Assembly (NCBI GenBank): GCA_900637275.1
Contig: LR134362.1
Location: 248,001-312,000 of the forward strand
Source of the DNA: [Pasteurella] aerogenes
GTDB lineage: Bacteria > Pseudomonadota > Gammaproteobacteria > Enterobacterales > Pasteurellaceae
Reading direction: 5' to 3'
DNA length: 64,000 bases
Within the stretch, counting starts at the first letter, position 1, and each line of letters begins with the position of its first letter. The position numbers were made by a program, and so were the translations under genes. Below, piece after piece: positions 17,729 to 26,528 of the stretch. The notes under the pieces were generated by a model, which did not search any database, had not been told where the DNA came from, and saw only the letters and a program-made list of their open reading frames with translations.

Positions 17729-17959
17729 ATGAGCATTGAAGAACGCGTAAAAAAAATCATTGTTGAACAATTAGGTGTTAAAGAAGAAGATGTTAAACCA
17801 GAAGCTTCTTTCGTAGAAGATCTTGGTGCAGATTCTTTAGACACTGTTGAATTGGTCATGGCTTTAGAAGAAGAATTCGATATCGAAATTCCTGATGAAG
17901 AAGCTGAAAAAATTACCACTGTTCAATCAGCAATTGACTACGTTCAAAATAACCAATAA
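17729..17959 (+). CDS. acpP: Acyl carrier protein
   Basis: Carries growing acyl chains on a 4'-phosphopantetheine arm in fatty acid, lipid A and (through BioC) biotin synthesis. The arm attaches to S36 in EDLGADSLDTVE. It is short (76 aa), very acidic, and begins MSIEERVKKIIVEQLG. The start is the ATG at 17729 behind ATAGGAAAA. It is followed by its own terminator, and no fabF follows, as is usual in Haemophilus relatives. In those genomes acpP directly follows fabG; here the hyb operon lies between. Confidence 0.97.
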   Translation: MSIEERVKKIIVEQLGVKEEDVKPEASFVEDLGADSLDTVELVMALEEEFDIEIPDEEAEKITTVQSAIDYVQNNQ

Positions 17960-17967
17960 TCTCGTTA

Positions 17968-17997
17968 GGGCAGCGATAAAAACGCTGCCCTGATTTT
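17968..17997 (+). terminator. Terminator after acpP
   Basis: GGGCAGCG (17968-17975) pairs with CGCTGCCC (17983-17990), loop ATAAAAA, followed by TGATTTT. Confidence 0.9.
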
Positions 17998-18122
17998 ATC
18001 TGAAAATCAACCTAACAATTTGGTTTTTTCCTTCCTTTATCAAATTTTCCTTTCTTCCTTTTTTAAATATTAGTAAAAATTGATCTAGAACGTTTTTTTA
18101 TTAATTAAATGAATTTAAATGA

Positions 18123-18150
18123 TTGTATAAAATTTAAGATACAGTAATAT
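18123..18150 (+). promoter_or_regulatory. Predicted dcuB promoter
   Basis: TTGTAT (18123-18128), a 16-bp spacer and TAATAT (18145-18150) form a sigma-70-like promoter about 40 nt upstream of the dcuB ATG, within a 229-nt AT-rich gap. An isolated TTGAT (18080-18084) could be half of an FNR site but lacks the second half. Confidence 0.5.
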
Positions 18151-18188
18151 ACCCACATCTATCTATTAACACTTTTGAGGGATTTTAT

Positions 18189-19538
18189 ATGCTGTATTTA
18201 GAGTTTTTATTTCTATTACTTATGCTATATACCGGTAGCCGCTATGGCGGTATCGGGCTAGGGGTCGTTTCCGGTATCGGGTTGGCGATTGAAGTTTTTG
18301 TTTTGCGCATGCCTTTGGGGAAAGCGCCGGTTGACGTAATGCTCGTTATCTTGGCGGTAGTTACCTGTGCTTCCGTACTTGAAGCCGCAGGCGGTTTAAA
18401 ATATATGTTACAAATTGCTGAACGTATTTTGCGTAGTAATCCAAAACGCGTGACAATTCTCGGACCAATTGTGACTTATTTGATGACCTTTATGTTAGGA
18501 ACAGGCCACTCCGTTTATTCTGTTATGCCAATCATCGGCGATATCGCGTTAAAAAATAAAATTCGTCCAGAACGTCCAATGGCAGTTTCTTCTGTGGCAT
18601 CTCAATTAGCGATTACATCAAGTCCGCTTTCTGCCGCAATTGCATATTATTTAACGCAAATTACTCAAATCCCGGGTTATGAGCATATCACTTTATTAAA
18701 TATCATTTCCGTCACTGTTCCTGCAACTTTTATTGGTACTATGGCTATGGCGCTTTATAGCTTACGTCGCGGTAAAGAATTAGAAGATGATCCGGAATAT
18801 CAACGACGTTTACAAGATCCGGTATGGCGTGATCGTATTTTAAATACCACTGCAACCTCCTTAAATGACGAATTACCAAGATCAGCTAAATTAGCGGTGT
18901 ACTTATTCGTACTTTCTTTGATTACCGTAGTAGTAATCGCGATGTTGCCGGAAATCCGTACTGTAGGTGAAGCGGTTAACGGAAAAGCGGTGAAACCAAT
19001 TTCAATGTCCTTTATCATCCAAATGATGATGTTGTGCTTTGGTGGTATTATTTTGATTGCTACCAAAACCAATCCGCAAAGCGTGCCGAATGGCGTGGTA
19101 TTTAAGTCAGGAATGGTGGCGTGTGTGGCAATTTTTGGTATTGCTTGGATGAGTGATACTTACTTCCAATATGCCATGCCGGAATTTAAAGCTGCGGTAA
19201 CCTCAATGGTAGAGAATTATCCATGGACCTTCGCCTTTGCGTTATTTGCGGTGTCTGTAGTTATTAACAGCCAAGCGGCAACGGCGGTCATGATGTTGCC
19301 GGTTGGGATTAGTTTAGGTCTACCTGCTCCGGTACTTATCGGTTTAATTCCAGCAACATACGCCTACTTCTTTATTCCTAACTATCCGTCAGATATCGCC
19401 ACTGTAAACTTTGACGTTACCGGTACGACTAAAATTGGTAAATACTACTTCAACCACAGTTTCATGGTGCCGGGTTTGATCGGTGTGGTTGTGGCTTGTT
19501 TGGTTGGTTATACTATCGCGCATATTATCATTGCATAA
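18189..19538 (+). CDS. dcuB: Anaerobic C4-dicarboxylate transporter DcuB
   Basis: Inner-membrane antiporter that takes up fumarate (also malate, aspartate) and exports succinate during fumarate respiration. About 10-12 hydrophobic segments; the Dcu family blocks YGGIGLGVVSGIGLAIEVF, MLGTGHSVYSVMPII and AITSSPLSAAIAYY are clear. 449 aa, matching E. coli DcuB (446 aa). A TGAGGG ribosome-binding site precedes the ATG. Next to acpP as in H. influenzae; here also near the hydrogenase operon, whose electrons would end on fumarate. Confidence 0.93.
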   Translation: MLYLEFLFLLLMLYTGSRYGGIGLGVVSGIGLAIEVFVLRMPLGKAPVDVMLVILAVVTCASVLEAAGGLKYMLQIAERILRSNPKRVTILGPIVTYLMTFMLGTGHSVYSVMPIIGDIALKNKIRPERPMAVSSVASQLAITSSPLSAAIAYYLTQITQIPGYEHITLLNIISVTVPATFIGTMAMALYSLRRGKELEDDPEYQRRLQDPVWRDRILNTTATSLNDELPRSAKLAVYLFVLSLITVVVIAMLPEIRTVGEAVNGKAVKPISMSFIIQMMMLCFGGIILIATKTNPQSVPNGVVFKSGMVACVAIFGIAWMSDTYFQYAMPEFKAAVTSMVENYPWTFAFALFAVSVVINSQAATAVMMLPVGISLGLPAPVLIGLIPATYAYFFIPNYPSDIATVNFDVTGTTKIGKYYFNHSFMVPGLIGVVVACLVGYTIAHIIIA

Positions 19539-19553
19539 TCTTTTCTTATAGCC

Positions 19554-19580
19554 AAAGAGCGGGTTTTCCCGCTCTTTTTG
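19554..19580 (+). terminator. Terminator after dcuB
   Basis: AAAGAGCGGG (19554-19563), loop TTTT, CCCGCTCTTT (19568-19577) then further T. Confidence 0.92.
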
Positions 19581-19603
19581 TTTAGATAAATATAGTTAGA
19601 AAT

Positions 19604-19643
19604 AAAATGTCCTCCGCGGATATCAGATCGGGGAGGACATTTT
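19604..19643 (-). terminator. Terminator after yfbU
   Basis: AAAATGTCCTCC (19604-19615) pairs with GGAGGACATTTT (19632-19643). Read on the minus strand, the stem ends in TTTTATTT just downstream of yfbU. Confidence 0.8.
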
Positions 19644-19652
19644 CATTTTGTG

Positions 19653-20147
19653 TTAAGCGTTGATGATTTTTTGAATTTCAGACATGCTTAAGTGGTATTC
19701 ATGTGGGCAACTGCGCCATACATCAAGCATTTTCAAATATTTATCCCACATTGGGGTTTGTGAGTCGCAACCGTGAGCGCAGCGCATAAATTCTTGATAT
19801 TTGCTGCCTTCGCTGGTGACAAAACGTAAATAATTTAAATATTTTTTTTCGCGAACGGCGCAGTAGCCGGCAAATTGTAAGCGGTGTGCATTTAATGCAG
19901 ATTTGTCAGCAAGATTGTTATAAGACACTTGTAACGCATGGTACATTTCTAATGTATCCAATACAATACGACATTCCGTTTCTGAAATATCAGAAAAATC
20001 TTTATCTAATTCCTTCAGTTCTAAACCGAATCCGCCTTTCACAATGGCTTCCAAACGTTGGTATTTTTGAGCATTGGTTGGATCCAATAAGCCCATCAGT
20101 TTGTATTGATTTGCCAAGATAAGGCGTTGTGTTGAGGTCATTTCCAT
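19653..20147 (-). CDS. yfbU: YfbU family protein (UPF0304)
   Basis: Conserved gammaproteobacterial protein of unclear function; overproduction of E. coli YfbU is reported to be toxic. The family frame is plain from end to end: MEMTSTQRLILANQYKLM at the start, LEMYHALQVSYNNL in the middle (about 86-99), TPMWDKYLKMLDVW and a CPHEYHLS near the C-terminus. 164 aa, the same length as E. coli YfbU. It sits 15 nt downstream of mlaA on the same strand, so probably cotranscribed with it. Confidence 0.9.
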   Translation of the reverse strand: MEMTSTQRLILANQYKLMGLLDPTNAQKYQRLEAIVKGGFGLELKELDKDFSDISETECRIVLDTLEMYHALQVSYNNLADKSALNAHRLQFAGYCAVREKKYLNYLRFVTSEGSKYQEFMRCAHGCDSQTPMWDKYLKMLDVWRSCPHEYHLSMSEIQKIINA

Positions 20148-20162
20148 AGTTACTTCCTATCA

Positions 20163-20903
20163 TTAATCTATATCGTTAAGTTCATCTTGTGAAAGGGTTT
20201 CTTGCACCGCTTTGGATTTACCGTCATTAACACGATATTCTAAGCCTTGCAAATAAGCTTCGCGGAATGTGGCGTAAGGATCTTGCGCTTGATCTAACAA
20301 GGCTTCTTGTCCTAAGGCATTCGCACGTTTATCCACGCTTTGTACGCCATATTTGAGCAATCCCCAAGGTCCTAATAGCGACAGCATTGGGTAGGTCATA
20401 TCAGCTAAATTACCAATATCCTGACGCGGTGTTGCTGGTCCGTAAAATGGTAGCATCACATAAGATCCGGTTTCCACACCGTAGCTACCCAAGGTATCAC
20501 CAAAGCGACGGTTATCTTCAATTTTTAGCGGATCGCTATGACTTGCTACATCGATTAAACCGCCTAAACCAAAGATACTGTTAATCCAGAAACGGTTTAA
20601 ATGTACCATCGCTTTTTGGAACTCGCCTTCCAATAAGCGGTTCACAAAACTTGCCGGCTCGTCTAAGTTATTAGCGACATTGGTCAAACCGCTTTTTATT
20701 GGTTGCGGTACATATTCTTTCCAACCAGTGGCAATCGGTTTCAGAATGTAAGGATCGGCAACTTTGTAGTTAAAATCCCACATCGTCCGGTTAAATCCTT
20801 CCAACGGATCTTTGCGTTCACCGGTTTGCTCATCAATGGTTGCGCAGCCGCTCAAGAGGAAGGCGCTAAGCAGCAAGGCGGAGACAGATTTGCTTTTTTT
20901 CAT
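20163..20903 (-). CDS. mlaA: Outer-membrane lipoprotein MlaA (VacJ)
   Basis: Outer-membrane part of the Mla system; removes misplaced phospholipids from the outer leaflet and hands them to periplasmic MlaC. Lipoprotein signal with lipobox LLSGC, cysteine at about residue 20 from the ATG at 20903. Family segments include DPLEGFNRTMWDFNY, the AMVHLNRFWINSIFGLGGLIDVA stretch (read as two blocks) and FGDTLGSYGVETGSY. I start at 20903, behind AAGGACT; an ATG 36 nt earlier would add 12 polar residues to the signal. Its partners mlaFEDCB are about 20 kb away in this window. Confidence 0.93.
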   Translation of the reverse strand: MKKSKSVSALLLSAFLLSGCATIDEQTGERKDPLEGFNRTMWDFNYKVADPYILKPIATGWKEYVPQPIKSGLTNVANNLDEPASFVNRLLEGEFQKAMVHLNRFWINSIFGLGGLIDVASHSDPLKIEDNRRFGDTLGSYGVETGSYVMLPFYGPATPRQDIGNLADMTYPMLSLLGPWGLLKYGVQSVDKRANALGQEALLDQAQDPYATFREAYLQGLEYRVNDGKSKAVQETLSQDELNDID

Positions 20904-21230
20904 TTGAGTCCTTAAGTGTTCCTTATTAATTTTGTTCATTGTAGCAAGTTACAACAGAACTACAAAATAATTCAGTAGCAAAAGACAAAACACTTGCATT
21001 CTTTTGATTATTTATGCAGAATATTTAAATAAATAATCATTTTAACGTTTGCGATTTTACTTGCTCCGCTGATAATTGTCCTTTAGAATAGTGCGCGTTA
21101 CTTTTAGGGTAATATTATTAGTGTACGATTTAATTTATTTTTATCCCCAATATAAAAAGTGCGGTCGAAAATTGAATTAAATTTGTGGGTTAATGAGCAT
21201 TCGTAAGTGTTCGACCAGCAAGGAGTTTTT
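20904..21230. promoter_or_regulatory. Divergent control region between mlaA and carA
   Basis: A 327-nt gap with no gene. The best promoter toward carA is TTGCTC (21061-21066), 17 bp, TAGAAT (21084-21089). An uptake signal lies at 21157-21165. No convincing ArgR box or pyrimidine attenuator was recognised. Confidence 0.5.
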
Positions 21231-22358
21231 ATGTCTGAACAGGCAATTCTAGTTTTAGCCGACGGTTCTGTTTTTCGCGGCAGATCGATCGGTGCCGAGG
21301 GTTATACCATCGGTGAAGTCGTATTTAATACCTCAATGACGGGTTATCAAGAAATTTTAACAGACCCTTCTTATTATCAACAACTCGTCACCTTGACCTA
21401 TCCTCATATCGGCAATACTGGTACTAACAATGAAGATTTTGAAAGCAACAATGTGTATGCCTCAGGGCTAATTATTCGGGATTTACCATTGTTACATAGC
21501 AATTTCCGTTCAAATGCCAGCTTAAGCGATTATCTTAAGCAACATAATGTTGTAGCGATTGCTGATATTGATACGCGTCGTTTAACCCGTATTTTGCGCG
21601 ATAAAGGCGCACAAGCCGGTTGCATTATGACTGGTGAAGTAGATGAAGCGAAAGCCTTAGAACTGGCAAAAAGTTTCGGTTCAATGGCGGGTAAAGATTT
21701 AGCACAAGAAGTGACTTGCAAAGAATTGTATCAATGGAAAGAAGGGGAGTGGCAATTAGGCAAGGGTTATGTTGCGCAAACCAACCCACAATATCATGTG
21801 GTTGCTTATGATTTCGGCGTCAAACGTAATATTTTAAGAATGTTAGCGCAGCGCGGCTGTCGTGTTACTGTCGTACCGGCGAAAACCTCTGCAGATGCAG
21901 TGTTGGCGTTAAATCCGGACGGTATTTTTCTTTCCAATGGACCGGGTGATCCAGAACCTTGTTACTATGCGATTGAGGCAATTCAAAAATTATTATTGAG
22001 CCAAAAACCGATTTTTGGTATTTGTTTGGGGCATCAATTACTTGGGTTGGCAAGTGGCGGAAAAACCAAAAAAATGGCATTCGGTCACCATGGTGCGAAC
22101 CATCCGGTACAAGATTTGGCAACACAAAAAGTGATGATCACCAGCCAAAACCACGGATTTGAAGTAGATGAACACAGTTTGCCGCAAAACGTGAAAATAA
22201 CGCACCGCTCTTTGTTTGATAATTCCGTGCAAGGTATCGAATTAACGAATCAATCGGCGTTTTCTTTCCAAGGTCATCCAGAGGCAAGTCCGGGACCAAA
22301 TGATGTGGCGTACTTATTTGATAAATTTGTTGATGAACTCCGAAAAGCCAAAGCTTAA
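21231..22358 (+). CDS. carA: Carbamoyl-phosphate synthase small (glutaminase) subunit
   Basis: Releases ammonia from glutamine and channels it to CarB for carbamoyl phosphate, used for pyrimidines and arginine. The N-terminal domain contains STSMTGYQEIL-like NTSMTGYQEILTDPSY; the class-I glutamine amidotransferase domain has the nucleophile cysteine in FGICLGHQLLGLA and the His-Glu pair in FQGHPEASPGP. The ATG at 21231 has AAGGAG upstream; an opening 24 nt earlier is less likely. 375 aa. Confidence 0.95.
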   Translation: MSEQAILVLADGSVFRGRSIGAEGYTIGEVVFNTSMTGYQEILTDPSYYQQLVTLTYPHIGNTGTNNEDFESNNVYASGLIIRDLPLLHSNFRSNASLSDYLKQHNVVAIADIDTRRLTRILRDKGAQAGCIMTGEVDEAKALELAKSFGSMAGKDLAQEVTCKELYQWKEGEWQLGKGYVAQTNPQYHVVAYDFGVKRNILRMLAQRGCRVTVVPAKTSADAVLALNPDGIFLSNGPGDPEPCYYAIEAIQKLLLSQKPIFGICLGHQLLGLASGGKTKKMAFGHHGANHPVQDLATQKVMITSQNHGFEVDEHSLPQNVKITHRSLFDNSVQGIELTNQSAFSFQGHPEASPGPNDVAYLFDKFVDELRKAKA

Positions 22359-22536
22359 GGTTCGGCAGTGGAGAGATTTGGGTGGGTAACTTACCAAAGT
22401 GCGGTCGAAATTAAACCCGTTTTTCGGTTAGGTGTCAGCCTGCCAATGACAAATAAGCGGATGTAAGGTGGGGATGCTCACCATCAAAGTTCAAAAGTGC
22501 GGTTATAATTGAACGAATTTTAAAGAGATATAAAAA

Positions 22537-25500
22537 ATGCCAAAACGTACAGATATAAACACGATTTTAATTATTGGAGCCGGTCCGATTGTTATCGGGC
22601 AAGCGTGCGAATTTGACTATTCGGGCGCGCAGGCGTGTAAAGCACTGCGTGAAGAAGGTTATAAAGTGGTGTTGGTGAATTCCAATCCGGCAACGATTAT
22701 GACCGATCCGAATATGGCGGATGTGACCTATATTGAACCAATTCAATGGCAAACAGTTGAAAAAATCATTGCCAAAGAACGTCCGGATGCGATTTTGCCA
22801 ACCATGGGAGGACAAACTGCGCTGAATTGTGCGCTGGATTTATCCAAAAATGGGGTGTTGAAAAAATACAATGTAGAATTAATTGGTGCGACAGAAGATG
22901 CTATTGATAAAGCAGAAGATCGTGGACGTTTTAAAGATGCAATGACCAAAATTGGCTTGTTTACGCCGAAATCTTTTGTAGCACACAGCTTTGAAGAGGC
23001 TTGGAAAGCACAAGAGCAAGTGGGCTTCCCAACGCTAATTCGTCCATCTTTCACCATGGGTGGTTCCGGTGGCGGAATTGCTTATAACAAAGATGAGTTT
23101 TATGCAATTTGTGAACGCGGTTTTGAAGCCTCACCAACCCATGAATTATTGATCGAGCAATCTGTGCTGGGCTGGAAAGAATATGAAATGGAAGTGGTGC
23201 GCGATAAAGCGGATAATTGTATTATCGTGTGTTCGATTGAAAACTTTGATCCGATGGGCGTGCATACCGGTGACTCTATTACGGTGGCGCCGGCACAAAC
23301 TTTAACGGATAAAGAATATCAAATTATGCGTAACGCTTCACTTGCGGTGTTGCGTGAAATTGGCGTAGATACCGGTGGGGCAAACGTGCAATTTGCGGTG
23401 AACCCAGAAAATGGCGAAATGATTGTGATCGAAATGAATCCTCGCGTGAGTCGTTCTTCGGCGTTGGCATCTAAAGCAACCGGTTTCCCGATTGCTAAAG
23501 TCGCCGCGAAATTGGCTGTAGGTTATACCTTAAATGAATTGCGCAACGATATTACCGGCGGGTTAATTCCGGCGTCATTTGAACCTTCTATTGATTATGT
23601 GGTCACTAAAGTGCCACGTTTCGCCTTTGAAAAATTCCCGAAAGCGGACGATCGTTTGACAACCCAAATGAAATCCGTTGGTGAAGTGATGGCGATGGGC
23701 AGAACTTTCCAAGAAAGTTTGCAAAAAGCGTTGCGTGGATTAGAAACCGGTATTTGTGGCTTTAATTTATTGTCGGAAGAACCAGAAAAAATTCGTACAG
23801 AATTAGGCAATCCGGGTCCGAATCGAATTCTTTATGTGGCGGATGCTTTTGGTGCCGGTTTTAGTTTGGAAGAAGTTCATCATTATTCCAAAATTGATCC
23901 TTGGTTTTTGATTCAAATTCAAGATTTAGTACAAGAAGAATTGGCGCTGGAAAAACGTAGCTTAGATGAGTTAGATTATGCTGAATTACGTCGCTTAAAA
24001 CGCAAAGGCTTTTCCGATAAACGTATTGGTCAATTAACCAAAGCGGGTGAAAGTGCGGTCAGAAATAAACGTCATTTATTAAATTTACATCCGGTGTATA
24101 AACGAGTGGATACTTGTGCTGGCGAATTTACTTCAGATACCGCTTATTTGTATTCTTGTTATGAAGAAGAATGCGAAAGTCGTCCGAGTGATAAGCAAAA
24201 AATTATGATCTTAGGCGGCGGTCCAAACCGTATTGGACAAGGGATTGAGTTCGATTATTGCTGTGTCCATGCGGCGTTGGCGTTGCGTGAAAGCGGCTTT
24301 GAAACCATTATGGTGAACTGTAATCCGGAAACCGTTTCTACCGATTTTGATACCTCCGATCGTTTGTATTTTGAACCGTTGACTTTAGAAGATGTATTGG
24401 AAATTATTCACATTGAAAAACCTTATGGCGTCATTGTGCATTATGGCGGTCAAACGCCATTAAAACTAGCGAATGCGTTGCATGAAAACGGGGTTAATAT
24501 TATCGGTACTTCCGCAGACAGCATTGATGCGGCAGAAGATCGCGAACGTTTCCAAAAAATCTTGCAAGATCTTGGACTAAAACAACCGAATAACCGGACG
24601 GCACGTAATGCACAAGAAGCGGTGCAGTTGGCGGAGGAAGTGGGCTATCCGTTGGTGGTGCGTCCATCTTATGTCTTGGGCGGTCGTGCAATGCAAATCG
24701 TGTATAATGTGGATGAATTGAATAAATATATGCGCGAGGCGGTACAGGTTTCAGACGATAGCCCGATTTTGTTGGATCATTTCTTAAACAATGCTATTGA
24801 AGTGGATGTTGATTGTATTTGCGATGGCAAAGAAGTGATTATTGGCGGGATTATGCAACATATTGAACAAGCCGGTATTCACAGTGGCGATTCCGCTTGT
24901 TCCTTGCCACCGTATTCATTAAGTCAATCTATTCAAGATGAAATTCGTCGCCAAACTGCGGAAATGGCGAAAGCGTTGAATGTGATTGGATTGATGAACG
25001 TTCAATTTGCGGTACAAGAAAATGTGATTTATGTATTGGAAGTCAATCCGCGCGCTAGCCGAACTGTTCCGTTTGTGAGTAAAGCTACCGGCAGATCTTT
25101 GGCGAAAATTGCAGCGCGGGTAATGGCTGGAATTAGCTTGCAAGAGCAAGGAATTCATGGCGAAATTATACCGCACTTTTATTCGGTCAAAGAGGCAGTG
25201 TTTCCGTTCATTAAATTCCCGGGAGTGGATACCGTGCTGGGTCCTGAAATGCGTTCTACTGGTGAGGTTATGGGCGTTGGGCGTACTTTCTCTGAAGCCT
25301 ACTTAAAATCGCAATTAGGCGCCAACGAGCGGATTCCAAAAGTGGGTAAAGTCTTTATGTCGGTTGACAATAAAGATAAAGAACGTTTATTGCCAATTGC
25401 CAGAAAATTGCAAGAACAAGGCTATGGTTTATGCGCAACCTTGGGAACCGCAAAATTCTTGCGAGAACATGGGATTGCGACACAGATCGTCAATAAAGTG

Positions 25501-25746
25501 CGTGAAGGTCGTCCGCATATTGTTGATGCAATCAAAAATGGTGAAATTGCGATGATCATCAACACACCGGGTCAATTGCAAGAAACTGTCACTGATGGAC
25601 ATGCTATCCGTCGCAGCGCATTGCAGCAAAGAGTGTTTATTCAAACGACATTAGCCGGCGGTGAAGCTATAACGGAAGGCGTGAAAAGTATTGATCATTG
25701 TGAAGTTTATTCTGTGCAAGAATTACATTTAAGTTTACAGCAATAA
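22537..25746 (+). CDS. carB: Carbamoyl-phosphate synthase large subunit
   Basis: Makes carbamoyl phosphate from bicarbonate, ammonia and two ATP. Two homologous ATP-grasp halves are visible: the first starts LIIGAGPIVIGQACEFDYSG, the second near residue 555 with ILGGGPNRIGQGIEFDYCC. The C-terminal allosteric MGS-like domain (about 935-1069) contains the region where UMP and ornithine bind in E. coli. 1069 aa against 1073. The carA-carB gap is 178 nt, much longer than in E. coli, and holds two uptake signals (22397-22405, 22495-22503) and no gene. Confidence 0.96.
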   Translation: MPKRTDINTILIIGAGPIVIGQACEFDYSGAQACKALREEGYKVVLVNSNPATIMTDPNMADVTYIEPIQWQTVEKIIAKERPDAILPTMGGQTALNCALDLSKNGVLKKYNVELIGATEDAIDKAEDRGRFKDAMTKIGLFTPKSFVAHSFEEAWKAQEQVGFPTLIRPSFTMGGSGGGIAYNKDEFYAICERGFEASPTHELLIEQSVLGWKEYEMEVVRDKADNCIIVCSIENFDPMGVHTGDSITVAPAQTLTDKEYQIMRNASLAVLREIGVDTGGANVQFAVNPENGEMIVIEMNPRVSRSSALASKATGFPIAKVAAKLAVGYTLNELRNDITGGLIPASFEPSIDYVVTKVPRFAFEKFPKADDRLTTQMKSVGEVMAMGRTFQESLQKALRGLETGICGFNLLSEEPEKIRTELGNPGPNRILYVADAFGAGFSLEEVHHYSKIDPWFLIQIQDLVQEELALEKRSLDELDYAELRRLKRKGFSDKRIGQLTKAGESAVRNKRHLLNLHPVYKRVDTCAGEFTSDTAYLYSCYEEECESRPSDKQKIMILGGGPNRIGQGIEFDYCCVHAALALRESGFETIMVNCNPETVSTDFDTSDRLYFEPLTLEDVLEIIHIEKPYGVIVHYGGQTPLKLANALHENGVNIIGTSADSIDAAEDRERFQKILQDLGLKQPNNRTARNAQEAVQLAEEVGYPLVVRPSYVLGGRAMQIVYNVDELNKYMREAVQVSDDSPILLDHFLNNAIEVDVDCICDGKEVIIGGIMQHIEQAGIHSGDSACSLPPYSLSQSIQDEIRRQTAEMAKALNVIGLMNVQFAVQENVIYVLEVNPRASRTVPFVSKATGRSLAKIAARVMAGISLQEQGIHGEIIPHFYSVKEAVFPFIKFPGVDTVLGPEMRSTGEVMGVGRTFSEAYLKSQLGANERIPKVGKVFMSVDNKDKERLLPIARKLQEQGYGLCATLGTAKFLREHGIATQIVNKVREGRPHIVDAIKNGEIAMIINTPGQLQETVTDGHAIRRSALQQRVFIQTTLAGGEAITEGVKSIDHCEVYSVQELHLSLQQ

Positions 25747-25769
25747 ATTAATACAACTAGTTTTAATCG

Positions 25770-25807
25770 AAAAAGCGATTTAAGGAATTATCTTAAGTCG
25801 CTTTTTT
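25770..25807 (+). terminator. Terminator after carB
   Basis: A 15-bp stem with one G-T pair (25770-25784 with 25792-25806), loop GAATTAT, ending in six T. Confidence 0.88.
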
Positions 25808-25948
25808 ATTTCTTAAATTATGTTATTTAATTGTTAATTAAGTATAAAAATATTTTAAGTGTTAAATATATGTTTTGATATTTTATTTTAATTATATTTG
25901 CATCTTTTAATGTGTTGTTTTATTTCCTTTTTAATTTGGTATTAATTA

Positions 25949-26028
25949 TGTGATCGCTGTCAAAGTTTAAACAAAAATATCTTATTTTTTATTTAACTAT
26001 TGACTTTATATTAATGACGTACCAAAAT
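25949..26028 (+). promoter_or_regulatory. Putative CRP site and promoter of the speFL-speF operon
   Basis: TGTGATCGCTGTCAAA (25949-25964) matches TGTGA-N6-TCACA with one mismatch. Downstream TTGACT (26000-26005), 17 bp and CAAAAT (26023-26028) form a possible promoter about 47 nt before the leader ATG. The stretch 25808-25948 is AT-rich with nothing else recognisable. Confidence 0.45.
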
Positions 26029-26074
26029 GTCGGCATTGATAAACGATAACGTAGCATAAAGTTTGGAGGATTTT

Positions 26075-26239
26075 ATGTTAGTGCATAATTATACTAAAGA
26101 GTATAACCCTGGTAAGGGGCTTTCGCTTATGGCTCATATTCGTCGTACTAGACATATTATGAAACCATCGCATCGTTCTTGCTTTTCTTTTGCCTTACTT
26201 TGTTCCAAGGATAACTTGGATTCCAATAATCATATCTAA
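26075..26239 (+). CDS. speFL: SpeFL-type ornithine-sensing leader peptide
   Basis: A 54-codon open frame with a strong GGAGGA site 4 nt before its ATG, about 290 nt upstream of speF. Residues 21-34 read HIRRTRHIMKPSHR. E. coli SpeFL (34 aa) has HIRRTTHIMKFAHR at the same place, followed in both by xxFxF. In E. coli this nascent peptide captures ornithine through its HIRR segment, stalls the ribosome and thereby allows speF expression. Here the N-terminus is longer (an internal ATG at codon 19, behind AAGGGG, would give a 36-aa form closer to E. coli), and the C-terminus continues about nine residues past the E. coli stop point. A short hairpin TCCAAG-N5-CTTGGA (26204-26220) lies within the last codons. 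Confidence 0.85.
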   Translation: MLVHNYTKEYNPGKGLSLMAHIRRTRHIMKPSHRSCFSFALLCSKDNLDSNNHI

Positions 26240-26528
26240 TTTAGGTTAGATCTGTCTTCTCATTGCTGATTTATATTCAGAGATAATGGCTTTCTGTTTG
26301 TTAGAATGCTGGCGTATGTTTTTGTCTTATATTTTCAGCTTGTGATCTATCAATAAAAAACAATCTTATTATTACTAATATTTTTTATTTAATATTGGGC
26401 GTTTGTATTGTCTTTTAAAATGCTTGGTTTAAATAAAAGGATATTTTTAACATAGGGTTCTTATTGTAAAAATAAAATAAATTTTTCTTTGCTTGTTATT
26501 TTTTATAAAAAATAAATAGGAGTCTATT
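26240..26528 (+). promoter_or_regulatory. speF leader RNA downstream of speFL
   Basis: 289 nt without a gene. The first part (26240-26300) is pyrimidine-rich and G-poor, as expected for a Rho loading region; the rest is very AT-rich and ends in the speF site AATAGGAG. By analogy with E. coli, ribosome stalling on speFL would change termination in this RNA; that is inferred, not seen. Confidence 0.5.

Noticed and set aside
18080..18093. FNR site upstream of dcuB
   Set aside because: TTGAT is present but the second half is AACGT, and the distance to the predicted promoter is wrong. Only a half-site can be claimed.
20985..21060. ArgR boxes upstream of carA
   Set aside because: AT-rich pieces around 21012-21040 resemble half of an ARG box, but more than two mismatches occur in every alignment I tried.
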